DNA of 64,000 bases from Sophora flavescens (Eukaryota > Streptophyta > Magnoliopsida > Fabales > Fabaceae): assembly GCA_030762895.1 (NCBI GenBank), contig JAUPTC010000020.1, positions 186,001 through 250,000 on the forward strand, written 5' to 3'. The notes below the pieces were generated by a model, which searched no databases, had not been told where the DNA came from, and saw only the letters and a program-made list of their open reading frames with translations. Positions within the stretch are counted from its first letter, which is position 1. Each line of letters opens with the position of its first letter. Of the stretch, positions 9,805 through 21,300 are shown in pieces. Both the position numbers and the translations under genes were made by a program.

Positions 9805-11424
9805 CTAGAAGAGCGTCGGCCAATAGAACATGCTTTGGAGGATTTTTTCTGCGGTTTTCTTTCCCCCATAATGCCCACCGTAATATGAGCTATGACAATG
9901 CCACAGCACGTTTCCGATTTGGTCATGGGGAATGCACCTCCTTATGATTCCATCCGAGCATTGCTTGAAAAGATAGGGGTCCTCCCATACATAGTACCTT
10001 GCATCTGAGAAGAACTTCTTCCTTTGTTGATTAGTCCAACCTTGCGGAACCACATTTGAAGATTTGAAATTGGCCATGTCCGCGAACCAAGGAGAGAAGT
10101 TTTCAATGAGTGCAAATAGTTTTTCATCAGGAAATTCTTCCTTGATGTCTAACAATTCCTCCTTGGTGTCGGGATTGACCAACCTACATAAGTGGTCCGC
10201 CACACCATTCTCGGATCCCTTCCTGTCCTTAATCTCTAGGTCAAATTCCTGCAAAAGAAGAATCCACCGAATTAATCTAGGTTTGGCCTCTTGTTTTGTC
10301 ATCAAGTGTTTTATGGCCGCATGATCGGTGAAAACAACAATCTGAGACCCCACAATATAGGATCTAAACTTATCTAGGGAAAATACCACAGCAAGTAATT
10401 CCTTTTCAGTGGTGGAATAATTAGCTTGTGCCTCATTCGAAACCTTACTTGCATAATAAATGACATGAGCTAATTTTTCCACCCTTTGTCCCAAAACAGC
10501 CCCCACCGCATAATCACTAGCATCACACATGATTTCAAATGGCAAATTCCAATTTGGTGCAGTGATTATGGGTGCGGTGACAAGCATATTTTTCAGAATA
10601 ATGAAGGCATTTAAACAAGAAGCATTAAATTCAAAGGATACATCCTTCACAAGAAGGTCACAAAGCGGCCTTGCGATTTTGGAGAAGTCCTTGATGAATC
10701 TCCGGTACAACCCAGCATGCCCCAAGAAACTCCTCACCCCCTTTACATTGGTTGGTGGGGGAAGCTTCTCAATCAACTCGATCTTGGCTTTATCAACCTC
10801 AATCCCCCTTTGGGAGATTTTGTGCCCCAAGACTATACCTTCCTTGACCATGAAGTGGCATTTCTCCCAATTGAGCACAAGGTTAGTCTCTTGGCACCTT
10901 TTTAGCACCAAAGTCAAGTTCTTCAAGCAATTGTCATATGAAGTCCCAAAGACCGAGAAGTCATCCATGAACACCTCAATGCATTTCTCCACCATGTCCG
11001 AGAAAATAGAAAGCATGCACCTTTGGAAAGTAGCAGGGGCGTTGCACAATCCAAAGGGCATCCTCCTATAGGCAAAGACTCCATAGGGACAAGTGAAGGC
11101 CGTCTTCTCTTGGTCTTGAGGATCCACCACAATTTGATTATAGCCGGAGTAACCATCCAAGAAACAATAGTACTCATATCCGGCTAACCTCTCAAGCATT
11201 TGATCAATGAAGGGGGAGAGGAAGTGATCCTTCCTTGTCACCTCATTTAGTCTTCTATAATCGATGCATACTCTCCACCCCGTGATGGTCCTTGTTGGGA
11301 TCAATTCATTACTTTCATTGACCACCACGGTTGTGCCACCTTTCTTTGGGACCACATGAATTGGACTAACCCAACTGCTATCCGAGATTGGATAGATGAT
11401 TCTGGCATCTAAAAGTTTAATCAC
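9805..11424 (-). pseudogene. Reverse transcriptase, RNase H and start of integrase, element 1
   Basis: A 539-residue open segment of pol. It copies the element RNA into DNA and removes the template. RT motifs in order: WRVCIDYRRLN (about 50-60), YCFLDGYSGYNQI, FAYRRMPFGLCNAP (118-130) and the catalytic FMDD (152-155). RNase H: CDASDYAVGAVL (D301), TTEKELLAVV (E340/E342), FTDHAAIKHL (D367) and VADHL (D410). The segment ends in the first half of the integrase zinc motif (HCHSSYYGGHYG). Its 5' side is separated from the protease segment by a frameshift near 11425 (no real initiator), and it ends at an in-frame TAG with the frame continuing beyond. Catalytic residues of RT and RNase H look intact. 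Confidence 0.92.
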
Positions 11425-11428
11425 TTCC

Positions 11429-12613
11429 TTACACGACTTCTGTCATGATGGGATTTAGCCGTCTTTGTGGCTGAACCACCGGCTTATAATCATCCTCCAT
11501 CAAAATTTTATGCATGCATAGGGAGGGGCTTATACCTTTAAGGTCCGAAATCTTCCACCCAATGGCGGATTTGTGTTCCCTAAGAACTCTCAACAGCTTC
11601 TCTTCTTCATCCTTTTTTAAGGCATTGCTAATGATCACCGGGTGTTGTCCCTTCTCCCCCAAGAATGCATACCTTAAGTGGGTTGGGAGTTGCTTCAACT
11701 CCGGTGCCTTGCCATCTTCTTCCATTCCTTCGTTGTTGAGCTTTTCCTTCGCACTTTCTTCTCTTGGGAGACTCGGTAAGGCTTCCATGTTTTTTAAGCA
11801 CTCAAGATAGTCCTCATCCCCCAAAGAGTCTTCTTCCTCAATATCATCCTCATGGGATTCTACCAACACTTGTGCAAGTGAAGAACCATGGGCTTCTCTA
11901 GTGGCCTTTGCCTTGACAATTAAGTCCACCATATCCACTCGAAACACCTCCGACCTCTCGGCTGGGTGCTTCATTGCTTCAAAGGCATTGAAGACTACAT
12001 TCTCATCTTGCACACGGAGGGTGAGTTTCCCTTGTTGCACATCTATCAAAGCATGCCCAGTGGCCAAGAAGGGCCTTCCCAATATGAGCGGAATCTCGGC
12101 GTCTTCATCCATATCAAGCACCACAAAATCCGCCGGAAATATGAACTTATCCACCTTCACTAACAAATCTTCAACCACCCCATAAGGATATTTTATAGAG
12201 CGATCGGCAAGTTGGAGCGACATCCGTGTATCCTTGGCTTCCTTGATCCCCAACCTCTTCATCATAGAGAGGGGCATCAAGTTGATGCTTGCCCCTAGAT
12301 CACACAATGCTTTCCCTAGAGTCATCCCCCCAATGGTGCATGGTATAGAAAAAGAACCGGGGTCCTTCAAATTTGGAGGTAGTTTTCTTTGAAGAATGGC
12401 ACTACACTCCTCGGTCAAAGCAACCGTTTCCTCATCCACTATTCTCCGCTTCTTGGAGAGAAGCTCGTTCATAAACCGGGCATAAGATGGCATTTGTTCT
12501 AAGGCTTCCGCAAATGGAATATTGATCTGAAGTTTGCGGAAGACATCAAGGAATTTACTGAACTGTTTATCCTGTAGAGGCTTCTTCAATCTTTCAGGAT
12601 ATGGTACCTTCAT
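11429..12613 (-). pseudogene. Aspartic protease and linker, element 1
   Basis: A 394-residue segment with the retropepsin-like protease that cuts the polyprotein. Active-site motif CDLGASINLMP (D105), typical of Athila, followed by FPADFVVLDMD and IPLILGRPFLATG. The C-terminal half is a charged linker (DDIEEEDSLGDED region) leading to LKYAFL-like and HKSAIGWKISDLKGISP sequence at the RT border. It ends at a stop created by a short indel near 11425, after which the RT frame resumes. The start shown is a convenience: the frame extends upstream through WVEPKDLPPF to an in-frame TGA near 12655. Confidence 0.9.
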
Positions 12614-12675
12614 GAAGGGGGGGAGGTCTTTGGGTTCAACCCACTTCTTTCTTCAGAACTCTTCATCTACAAGTT

Positions 12676-14162
12676 TTAACCTCCCCCTTGCTCCGGTGCC
12701 TTGTCTCTTGCCAACTCCTCTTCCCTCTGTTGCTCTTCCTCAACATGTGGTTGTTCTGAGGCCTCAACTTCCGGAGAACTAGTTGTACCCCTGTTAGATC
12801 CCAACACCCTACCGCTTCTAGTTGTTACGGCATTGCATTGGTTCTTAGGGTTGTTCTCGGTATCACCTGGGAGAGTGCCTGGGAGATGCTCATTTAGTTG
12901 CTTTGCGAGCTGAGCTATCTGCGTCTCTAGATTCTGAATTGCCGACCCTGTATGAGTTACCAACTTGTCAATGGCTATGCTTGTATTGATTGACAACTTC
13001 TCAACTGTCGCACTCATCTTCTCAAAAGTCAACTCCCAAGGTTGCCTTCCACCATCTGTTATCTGCAATTGATTAGGCCCTGGAAACGCCTGCTGAGTAT
13101 TGCGTTGATGGATTCCAATGTTTGGCCTCAGACCTTGTTGAGGTTGTTGTTGCCCGGCTAGACCACCACTAGCATTACTCCAAGCGAAGCCCGGATGGTC
13201 TCTCCTCATATACCCCCTATTCTGATTCTGACTGTAATCATTCTGTCTGTTCCTCTGATAGTTGTTCTGGGGTACAGTGTCATAGAAATTGTGGCATGAG
13301 TCCACATGTTCCTGAGAGAAGTTGAGCGGACAACTCTGAGTGTCATGATCTCCATTACAATTGTCACAACCCGGAGGCATCCCCTCGTGTATCACATTAA
13401 CCTTTTTGTTCCCAGACAATGCCGCATTCTGCATCTTCAACAGTCTATTTTGCTCTAGAATGGCTTCCATTGTTGCAGAACTGACTCCACTTGAGGTTTC
13501 CCTACCACGGTTGTAATCGTTGTTCGACATCTTTTCCAATAATGCCCATCCATCCTCAGCTGATAAATAAGAAAAGGAACCGCCAGCTGCGGCGTCACAA
13601 TTCATCCGTAGCGCCCCTTAACCTGTTAAAGAAATGTTGGACCTTGGAGACCGGGTCAAAGAAAGCCGAAGGACATCTCCTCAAGAGCATATTATACCTC
13701 TCCCAAGCTTCATTATAAGTTTCATCCTCTGTCTGCCTGAAAGAAGTAACGGCTACTCTTGCTTGTGCCGCTTTCTGAGGAGGAAAATACTTAGTTAGGA
13801 ACTTTTGTGCCATTTGCTCCCAAGTTCTGATACTGTTCCTATCCAAGCTGTCAATCCAATCGCGAGCGACATCCCTAAGAGAGAGAGGGAAAAGCCGCAA
13901 GCGAAACTCATCTTGAGTAACTCCTCTTGTCTTCTGTGATGTCAAGGGCTTCGAGGAAGCGAGTGATGTGTCTATGAGGTCTTGTTTGCCACTCCGTCAA
14001 ACTGATTTTCGCGGATCTGGGCCGTGACACATCCTTCCACTCAAGGAGTCCCGTATTAAGGTTGCCCCTCACGATAGAAGAAGCACAATCATCCAGGTTG
14101 GGCAGATCGTACTCGAAGAGAGGCTTGTAACGAGGAGGAGGAGGAGGATTTCCGTCGGCCAT
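12676..14162 (-). pseudogene. gag (capsid/nucleocapsid), element 1, two frameshifts
   Basis: Starts at ATG 14162 (MADGNPPPPPRYKPLFEYDL). Segment 1 (13908-14162) runs into a frameshift near 13930. Segment 2 (13595-13945) holds the retrotransposon gag domain (RDVARDWIDSL, FLTKYFPPQKAAQAR, EAWERYNMLLRRCP). A second shift near 13605 leads to segment 3 (12676-13605), with a linker, a CCHC zinc knuckle spaced C-x2-C-x3-H-x4-C (residues 80-92) and an Asn/Gln/Arg-rich tail that would bind RNA. The last frame stops in a G-rich run near 12676, and the protease frame follows one base out. The small indels could be decay or uncorrected sequencing error. Confidence 0.88.
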
Positions 14163-14414
14163 GTCCTCAAGATTAATCGCTTCAAGCCTCTTTCATTCTC
14201 TGGCTTCCTTCCTTAATCGCTTCTCGGTCCGGTGATCTCCGAATCAAATGGCAAGTCCTCTTGTGAAAGGGTACCTCGCATACAAAAACAAGGCCGGACC
14301 AAGTGGAATCAAAGAAGTAGAGAGAAATAAAAAATAAATAACAGAAAATAAAAATAAAAACAGTTTAACCAAATAATCAAATTTCCCAAAAATTAGGAAA
14401 ATTTGGTTTGCCAA
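14163..14414 (-). other. Leader of element 1 between primer site and gag
   Basis: About 250 bp of A-rich DNA (plus strand) from the primer site to the gag ATG. No convincing ORF. It would hold the packaging signal, which cannot be identified by eye. Confidence 0.5.
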
Positions 14415-14432
14415 TCCCCGGCAACGGCACCA
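14415..14432 (-). promoter_or_regulatory. Primer-binding site of element 1 (tRNA-Asp-like)
   Basis: Minus-strand TGGTGCCGTTGCCGGGGA, 6 bp from the 5' LTR. It differs at one base from TGGCGCCGTTGCCGGGGA, the complement of plant tRNA-Asp 3' ends commonly used by Athila and Tat elements. The tRNA assignment is from family knowledge. Confidence 0.8.
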
Positions 14433-14438
14433 AAAACT

Positions 14439-15810
14439 TGTTGAGTCACCGGCAAGTGTACCGGGTCGTCGTACGTAATAAAACACGGTAAGTAATTACC
14501 GAGGTCGGACACAGGGATTGGGCTACCAATTCTACCAATTTACGTAAATCCGATATGTTTGGTCAAGTAACAGAAAGTGGTTGGGAAAAGAGAAAATAGG
14601 ATCGCAAGTTCAAATCAACACGAATTAACAAATCGATTAAGAGTGAAAATCTGGATTAAAAACGCCTAAGATCACAAATCTACCTACCCAATCATGCATA
14701 GTACCCAAGTGACGATGATCCTCTACCTAGGTTCAATTTTAATGTCAACCGGGACCCCCAATTTCTCCTAAATTCACTGTCGTGCTCAATAGGACGTATT
14801 CAACGATTGGCTTAATTACTTGCTACAGTCTCATAACCCAATCATCGAACTCGATTAAATCTTGTTCCCTATATGGTTGCACTAATCTCCTACTCACTCT
14901 CGTGCAATATTCAATCAGTGATCCCAATTCAAGTTCTAAACATGAATTGCCTATCAAGCCTCATCACGTTAACTAGTTAATCACGCATGCATATGATCAA
15001 CGCAATGAAATCAGAATTGGAAAACAAGAATTGAGTTAAAGGAGAGAGATATACATCACATTGAATCACTACACCACCATGGGTGGTTACATTGATCCCT
15101 TAGACAAGGGGATTAGTTCCTCATGCCCGTAATAACGACAAACGAACAATCGGAATTCATCATAATTCTAAATTAAGAAAAGAAAAGAGGAGACGCAGCT
15201 CCGAATAAGGATTCTAAGAGATCTAAAATCTGTTTCGACAAAAAAGTATGGTATCTCGGAAATGTGCGACCGCTTTATTTATAATGAGGCCACGCGTCAC
15301 GGCAGTGATAGCCATCACGCGGCCGAGCCGTGAGCTGCTTCGAATGGGCGCTTTCAAATCGGAGCATCACGCCATGAGCCTCATCACGGCTAGGCCGTGA
15401 TCGCTTCGCCTGGCCTTTCACGGTAGTGATGCGTATCACGGCTAGGCCGTGACGACTCTCTTCTTCGCCTTATGGATTGTCACGGCAGTGATGGTCATCA
15501 CGGCCGGCCGTGACAGCTTCACGACTTTTTCCTCTTCGCTTCCGCTTGATCATGGCCGTGATGGTCATCACGGCCAGGCCGTGATGGGCTCTGTTTGGTT
15601 CATATTCTTCACTTTTCAAGCTCTAATCCATCAAAGCTCCATCAAGTCTATTTTCTGAGCATTTTTCCTTAAATTCCTGCAAAACAACACCAAGAGACCG
15701 CTTAACCTGTTCCAAGGGAAAAACTAACAAAACTCAACTAATCATGCCTAAACTATATGAAAAATGCATGCGAAAGTGCACATGAAATATGATGTAAAAT
15801 CACACTATCA
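14439..15810 (-). repeat. Right (5') LTR of element 1
   Basis: TG...CA ends matching the left LTR, TATAAATA box at 15276-15283. It keeps the 57 bp missing from the left LTR (about 14832-14888). Its palindrome cluster (about 15296-15590) is ragged, with many small losses at CAG/CTG positions (for example CTCCAGAATAAGG in the left reads CTCCGAATAAGG here). Confidence 0.95.
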
Positions 15811-15815
15811 AGTTC
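15811..15815. other. Target-site duplication, element 1 (right)
   Basis: AGTTC, identical to 5611-5615. Confidence 0.93.
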
Positions 15816-16084
15816 TCTGGCGCGGATCAGTGCGCAGTCCATGATATTCCTTCACTTAAATGGGCCTAACTTACTAATCTCAAGCCCAATTAAGGCATAT
15901 GATACCTTGTTGGAAAGCTTATTCAGAGGCCCTTTAGCAATTAAGTCCAATTAAGCCCAATAATCTAAAACCAAAAACAATGATTGTAAAAGTTGTCTTC
16001 CTTATCTTTCTAGGGACAGCAAGATCACCAAAATCCGATATCTGTGGCTATAGTTATGCTCTCCGCATGGCAACAAGGACAGGA

Positions 16085-16216
16085 TGAGTGAAAAATCCGA
16101 AAATTAATAATGTTTAGCAATTAAGCCCAGTAATGTAAAACCAAAAACAATGATTATAAAAGTTGGGCTTAATTGGGCTTAATTTCTAAACATTATTATT
16201 TTCGGATTTTTCACTC
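16085..16216. repeat. Foldback inverted repeat in plus array (first copy)
   Basis: The left arm (about 16085-16129), from GAGTGAAAAATCCG to AATTAAGCCCA, is mirrored by the right arm (about 16174-16216), from TGGGCTTAATTTCT to TTTTTCACTC, with a loop of about 45 bp. It arises where an inverted monomer piece meets the next plus monomer. Confidence 0.75.
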
Positions 16217-18192
16217 TTCCTGACCTTGTTGCCTTGCGCCGAGCATAACTGGAGCTACAGATTTCGGATTTTGGTGATCTTGCTGTCCCTAGAAAGATAA
16301 GGAAGGGATCTACAATTTTAGGTTGACAAGAATTGTCAAATTATTCCAAAATCAAGGCTAAATTGGGTCCTAAGTTCTCTGGCGCGGATCAGTGCGCAGT
16401 CCATGATATTCCTTCACTTAAATGGGCCTAACTTACTGATCTCCGCGCCAATTGAGGCATATGATACCTTGTTGGAAAGCTTATTCAGAGGACCTTAATT
16501 TGGTCTAGGGTTAGGTCAGGATTAATAAGCAAAAATAGCAGTTTACAGCCGCACAAGCCAGAGAGAAGCGGAAATTAGACAACTTTTACAATCATTGTTT
16601 TTGCTTTTACATTAATGGGCATAATTGCTAAACATTGTTAATTTTCGGATTTTTCACTCTTCCTGACCTTGTTGCCTTGCGCAGAGCATAACTAGAGCTA
16701 CAGATTTCGGATTTTGGTGATCTTCTTTGTCCCTAGAAACATAAGGAAGAGACCCACAATTTCATATTTCCAAAGAATTATAAAATTAGGCCAAAATCAA
16801 GGCTCAATTGGATCCTGAGTTCTCTAGCACGGATCAGTGCACAGTCCATGATGTTCCTTCACTTAAATGGGCCTAACTTACTCATCTTTAGCCCAATTAA
16901 GGCAAATGATACCTTGTTGGAAAGCTTATTCAGAGGCCCTTAATTTGGTCTAGGGTTAGGTCGGGATTAAAAAGCATAAATAGCAGTTTACAGCCGCACC
17001 AGCCAGAGAGAGAAGGAAATCAGACAACTTTACCAATCATTGTTTTTGGTTTTACATTATTGGGCTTATTTGGGCTTAATTGCTAAACATAGTTAATTTT
17101 CGGATTTTTCACTCATCCCAGTCTTGTTGCCATGCGCAGAGTATAACTAGAGCTACAGATATCGGATTTTGGTGATCTTGTTGTCCCTAGAAAGATAAGG
17201 ACGAGACCTTCAATTTTAGGTGACACAAGAATTGTCAATTTGGGCCAAAATAAAGGCTAAATTGGGTCCCGAGTACTGGAGCGGATCGAAGACGTAGTCC
17301 ATGATGTTCCTTCACTTAAATGGGCCTAACTTACTCATCTTAAGCCCAATTAAGGCATATGTTACCCTGTTGGAAAGCTTATTCAGAGGCCCTTAATTTG
17401 GTCTAGGGTTACGTCGGGATTAACAAGCAAAAATAGCAGTTTACAACCGCACAAGCCAGAGAGAGACGGAAATTAGACAACTTTTACAATCATTGTTTTT
17501 GGTTTTATATTATTGGGCTTAATGGGGCTAATTGCTAAACATTGTTAATTTTCGGATTTTTCACTCTTCCCGACCTTGTTGGAAAGCTTATTCAGAGGCC
17601 CTTAATTTGGTCCAGGGTTAGTTCGAGATTAAAAAGCATAAATAGTAGTTTACAGCAACACAAGCTAGAGAGAGAAGGAAATCAGACAACTTTTACAATC
17701 ATTGTTTTTGTTTTACATTATTGAGCATAATTGCTAAATATTGTTAATTTTCGGATTTTTCACTCTTCCTGACCTTGTTGCCTTGTGCAGAGCTTAACTA
17801 GAGCTACAGATATCGGATTTTGATGATCTTGCTGTCCCTAGAAAGTTAAGGAAGGGACCTACAATTTCAGGTTCACAAGAATTGTCAAATTATTCCAAAA
17901 TAAAGGTTAAATTGGGTCCCGAGTTCTACGGTGCGGATCGGTCTGCGATCCATGATATTCCTTCACTTAAATGGGCCTAACTTACTAATCTTAAGCCCAA
18001 TTAAGGCATATGATACCTTGTTGGAAAGCTTATTCAGAGGCCCTTTAGCAATTAAGTCCAATTGAGCCCAATAATGTAAAACCAAAAACAATGATTGTAA
18101 AAGTTGTCTTCCTTATCTTTCTAGGGACAACAAGATCACCAAAATCCGATATCTGTGGCTCTAGTTATGCTCTCCGCCTGGCAACAAGTTCA

Positions 18193-18329
18193 GGATGAAT
18201 GAAAAATCCGAAAATTAATAATGTTTAGCAATTAAGCCCAATAATGTAAAACCAGAAACAATGATTGTAAAAGTTGGGCTTAATTGTGCTTAATTGCTAA
18301 ACATTGTTAATTTTCGGATTTTTCACTCT
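18193..18329. repeat. Foldback inverted repeat in plus array (second copy)
   Basis: Same structure as the foldback about 2.11 kb to the left, with a few substitutions (for example GATGAATGAAAAATC). Confidence 0.7.
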
Positions 18330-21300
18330 TCCAGACCTTGTTGCCTTGCGCAGAGCATAACTAGAGCTACAGATTTCGGATTTTGGTGATCTTGCTGTCC
18401 CTAGAAAGATAAGGAAGGGACCTACAATTTCAGGATCACATGAATTGTCAAAATTTTCCAAAATCAAGGCTAAATTGGGTCCCGAGTTCTCTGGCGCGGA
18501 TCAGTGCGCAGTCCATGATATTCCTTCACTTAAATGGGCCTAACTTACTAATCTCCGCGCCAATTGAGGCATATGAAACCTTGTTGGAAAGCTTATTCAG
18601 AGGCCCTTAATTTGGTCAAGGGTTAGGTCACGATTAATAAGCAAAAATAGCAGTTTACAGCCGCACAAGCCAGAGAGAGTCGGAAATTAGACAACTTTTA
18701 CAATCATTGTTTTTGCTTTTACATTATTGGGCATAATTGCTAAACATTGTTAATTTTCGGATTTTTCACTCTTCCTGACCTTGTTGCCTTGTGCAGAGCA
18801 TAACTAGAGCAACAGATATCGGATTTTGAAGATCTTGTTGTCCCTAGAAAGATAAGGAAGGGACCTACAATTTCAGGTGACACAAGAATTGTCAATTCAT
18901 GCCAAAATCAAGGCTAAGTTGGGTCCGAAGTTCTCTGGCGCGGATCAGTGCATTGTCCATGATGTTCCTTCACTTAAATGGGCCTAACTTACTAATCTTA
19001 ATCCCAATTAAGGCATATGATTCCTTGTTGGAAAGCTTATTCAGGGGCCCTTAATTTGTTCTAGGGTTACGTCAGGATTAATAAGCATAAATAGAAGTTT
19101 ACAGCCGCACAAACCAGAGATAGACGAAAATTAGACAACTTTTACAGTCATTGTTTTTGGTTTTACATTATTGGGCTGAATTGGACATAATTGCTAAACA
19201 TAGTTAATTTTCGGATTTTTCACTCATCCCAGTCTTGTTGGCATGCGCACAGTATAACTAGAGCTACAGATATCGGATTTTGGTGATCTTGCTGTCCCTA
19301 GAAAGATAAGGAAGTGACCTACAATTTCAGGTGACACAAGAATTGTCAATTTAGGCCAAAATCAAGGCTAAATTGGGTCCCGAGTTCTCTGGCGCGGATC
19401 AGTGCACCCTCCATGATGTTCCTTCACTTAAATGGGCCTAACTTACTCATCTTAAGCCCAATTAAGGCATATGATACCTTGTTGGAAAGCTTATTCAGAG
19501 ACCCTTAATTTGGTCTAGGGTTAGGTCAGGATTAATAAACATAAATTTCAGATTACCGCCGAACAAACCAGAGCGAGACGGAAATTAGATAAATTTTACA
19601 ATCATTGTTTTTGCTTTTACATTATTGGGCTTAATTGTTAACGTTGTTAATTTTCGGATTTTTCACTCATCCTGATCTTGTGCCTTGCGCAGAGCATAAC
19701 TAGAGCTACAGATATCGGGTTTTGGTGATCTTACTGTCCCTAGAAAGATAAGGAAGGGACCTACAATTTCAGGTTCACAAGAATTGTCAAATTATTCCAA
19801 AATCAAGGCTAAATTGGGTCCCGAGTTCTCTGGCACGGATCAGTGCGCAGTCCATGATGTTCCTTCACTTAAATGGGCCTAACTTACTAATCTTAAGCCC
19901 AATTGAGGCATATGATACCTTCTTGGAAAGCTTATTCAGAGGCCCTTATTTTGGTCTAGGATTTAGTTAGCATTAATAAGCATAAATAGCAGTTTACAGC
20001 CGCACAAACCCGAGAGAGATGGAAATTAGACAACTTTTACAATCATTGTTTTTGCTTTTACATTATCGGGCTTAATTGCTAAACATTGTTAATTTTCGGA
20101 TTTTTCACTCATCCTGTCTTGTTGCCTTGCGCAGAGCATAACTAGAGCTACAGATTTCAGATTTTGGTGATCTTGCTGTCCCTAGAAAGATAAGGAAGAG
20201 ACCTACAATTTCAGGTCCACAAGAATTGTCAAATTATTCCATAATCAAGGCTAAATTGGGTCCCGAGTTCACCAAAATCAAAGCTGTTTTTGCTTTTACA
20301 TTATTGGGCTTAATTGCTAAACATTGTTAATTTTCGGATTTTTCACTCATCCCAGTCTTGTTGCCATGCGCAGAGTATAACTAGAGCTACAGATATTGGA
20401 TTTTGATGATCTTGCTGTCCCTATATCAGTACGCAGTCCATGATGTTCCTTCACTTAAATGGGCCAAACTTACTCATCATAAGCCCAATTAAGGCATAAA
20501 ATACCTTGTTGGGAATCTTATTCAGAGGCCCTTAATTTGGTCTAGGGTTAGGTCGGGATTAAAAAGCATAAATAGCAGTTTCTGACCGCTAAAGCCAGAG
20601 AGAGATGGAAATCAGACAACTTTTACAATCATTGTTTTCGGTTATACATTAATGGGCTTAATTGGGCTTAATTGCTAAACATAGTTAATTTTCGGATTTT
20701 TCACTCATCCCAGTCTTGTTGCCATGCGCAGAGTATAACTAGAGCTACAGATATCGGATTTTGGTGATCTTGCTGTCCCTAGAAAGATAAGGAAGAGACC
20801 TTCAATTTCAGGTGACACAAGAATTGTCAATTTAGGCCAAAATCAAGGCTAAATTGGGTCCCGAGTACTCTGGCGTAGATCAGTATGCAGTCCATGATGT
20901 TCCTTCACTTAAATGGGCCTAACATACTAATATTAAGTCCAATTAAGGCATATGATACCTTGTTGGAAAGCTTATTCAGAGGCCCTTAATTTGGTTTAGG
21001 GTTAGGTCGTGATTAAAAAGCATAAATAGCAGTTTACAGCCGTACAAGCTAGAGAGAGAAGGAAATTAGACAACTTTTACAATCATTGTTTTTGGTTTTA
21101 CATTATTGGGCTTAATTGCTAAACATTGTTAATTTTCTGATTTTTCACTATTCCCGACCTTGTTGCCTTGCGCAGAGCATAACTAGAGCTACAGATTTCG
21201 GATTTTGAGGATCTTCGTGTCCCTAGAAAGATAAGGAAGAGACCTACAATTTACAGTGTCACAATAATTGTCAAATTAGACCAAAATCAAGGCTAAATTG

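Larger units (their letters stand above)
5616..15810 (-). mobile_element. Athila-type Ty3/gypsy LTR retrotransposon, element 1
   Basis: A complete but inactive element of about 10.2 kb inserted in the satellite, transcribed right to left. It has two LTRs (1344 and 1372 bp, TG...CA ends), a tRNA-Asp-like primer site next to the right LTR, gag, protease, RT, RNase H, integrase, then about 1.77 kb of noncoding DNA with a polypurine tract at the left LTR. The gene order (integrase last) marks Ty3/gypsy. The CDLGASINLMP protease motif, the FMDD RT motif and the gag style point to the Athila clade. No env-like ORF is seen between integrase and the LTR. Multiple frameshifts, an amber codon and loss of a catalytic integrase residue make it non-autonomous. 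The left LTR with its flank is copied at 62682-64000. Confidence 0.95.

Noticed and set aside
10529..11071. Plus-strand ORFs inside gag-pol of both elements
   Set aside because: They are antisense shadows of conserved pol reading frames.
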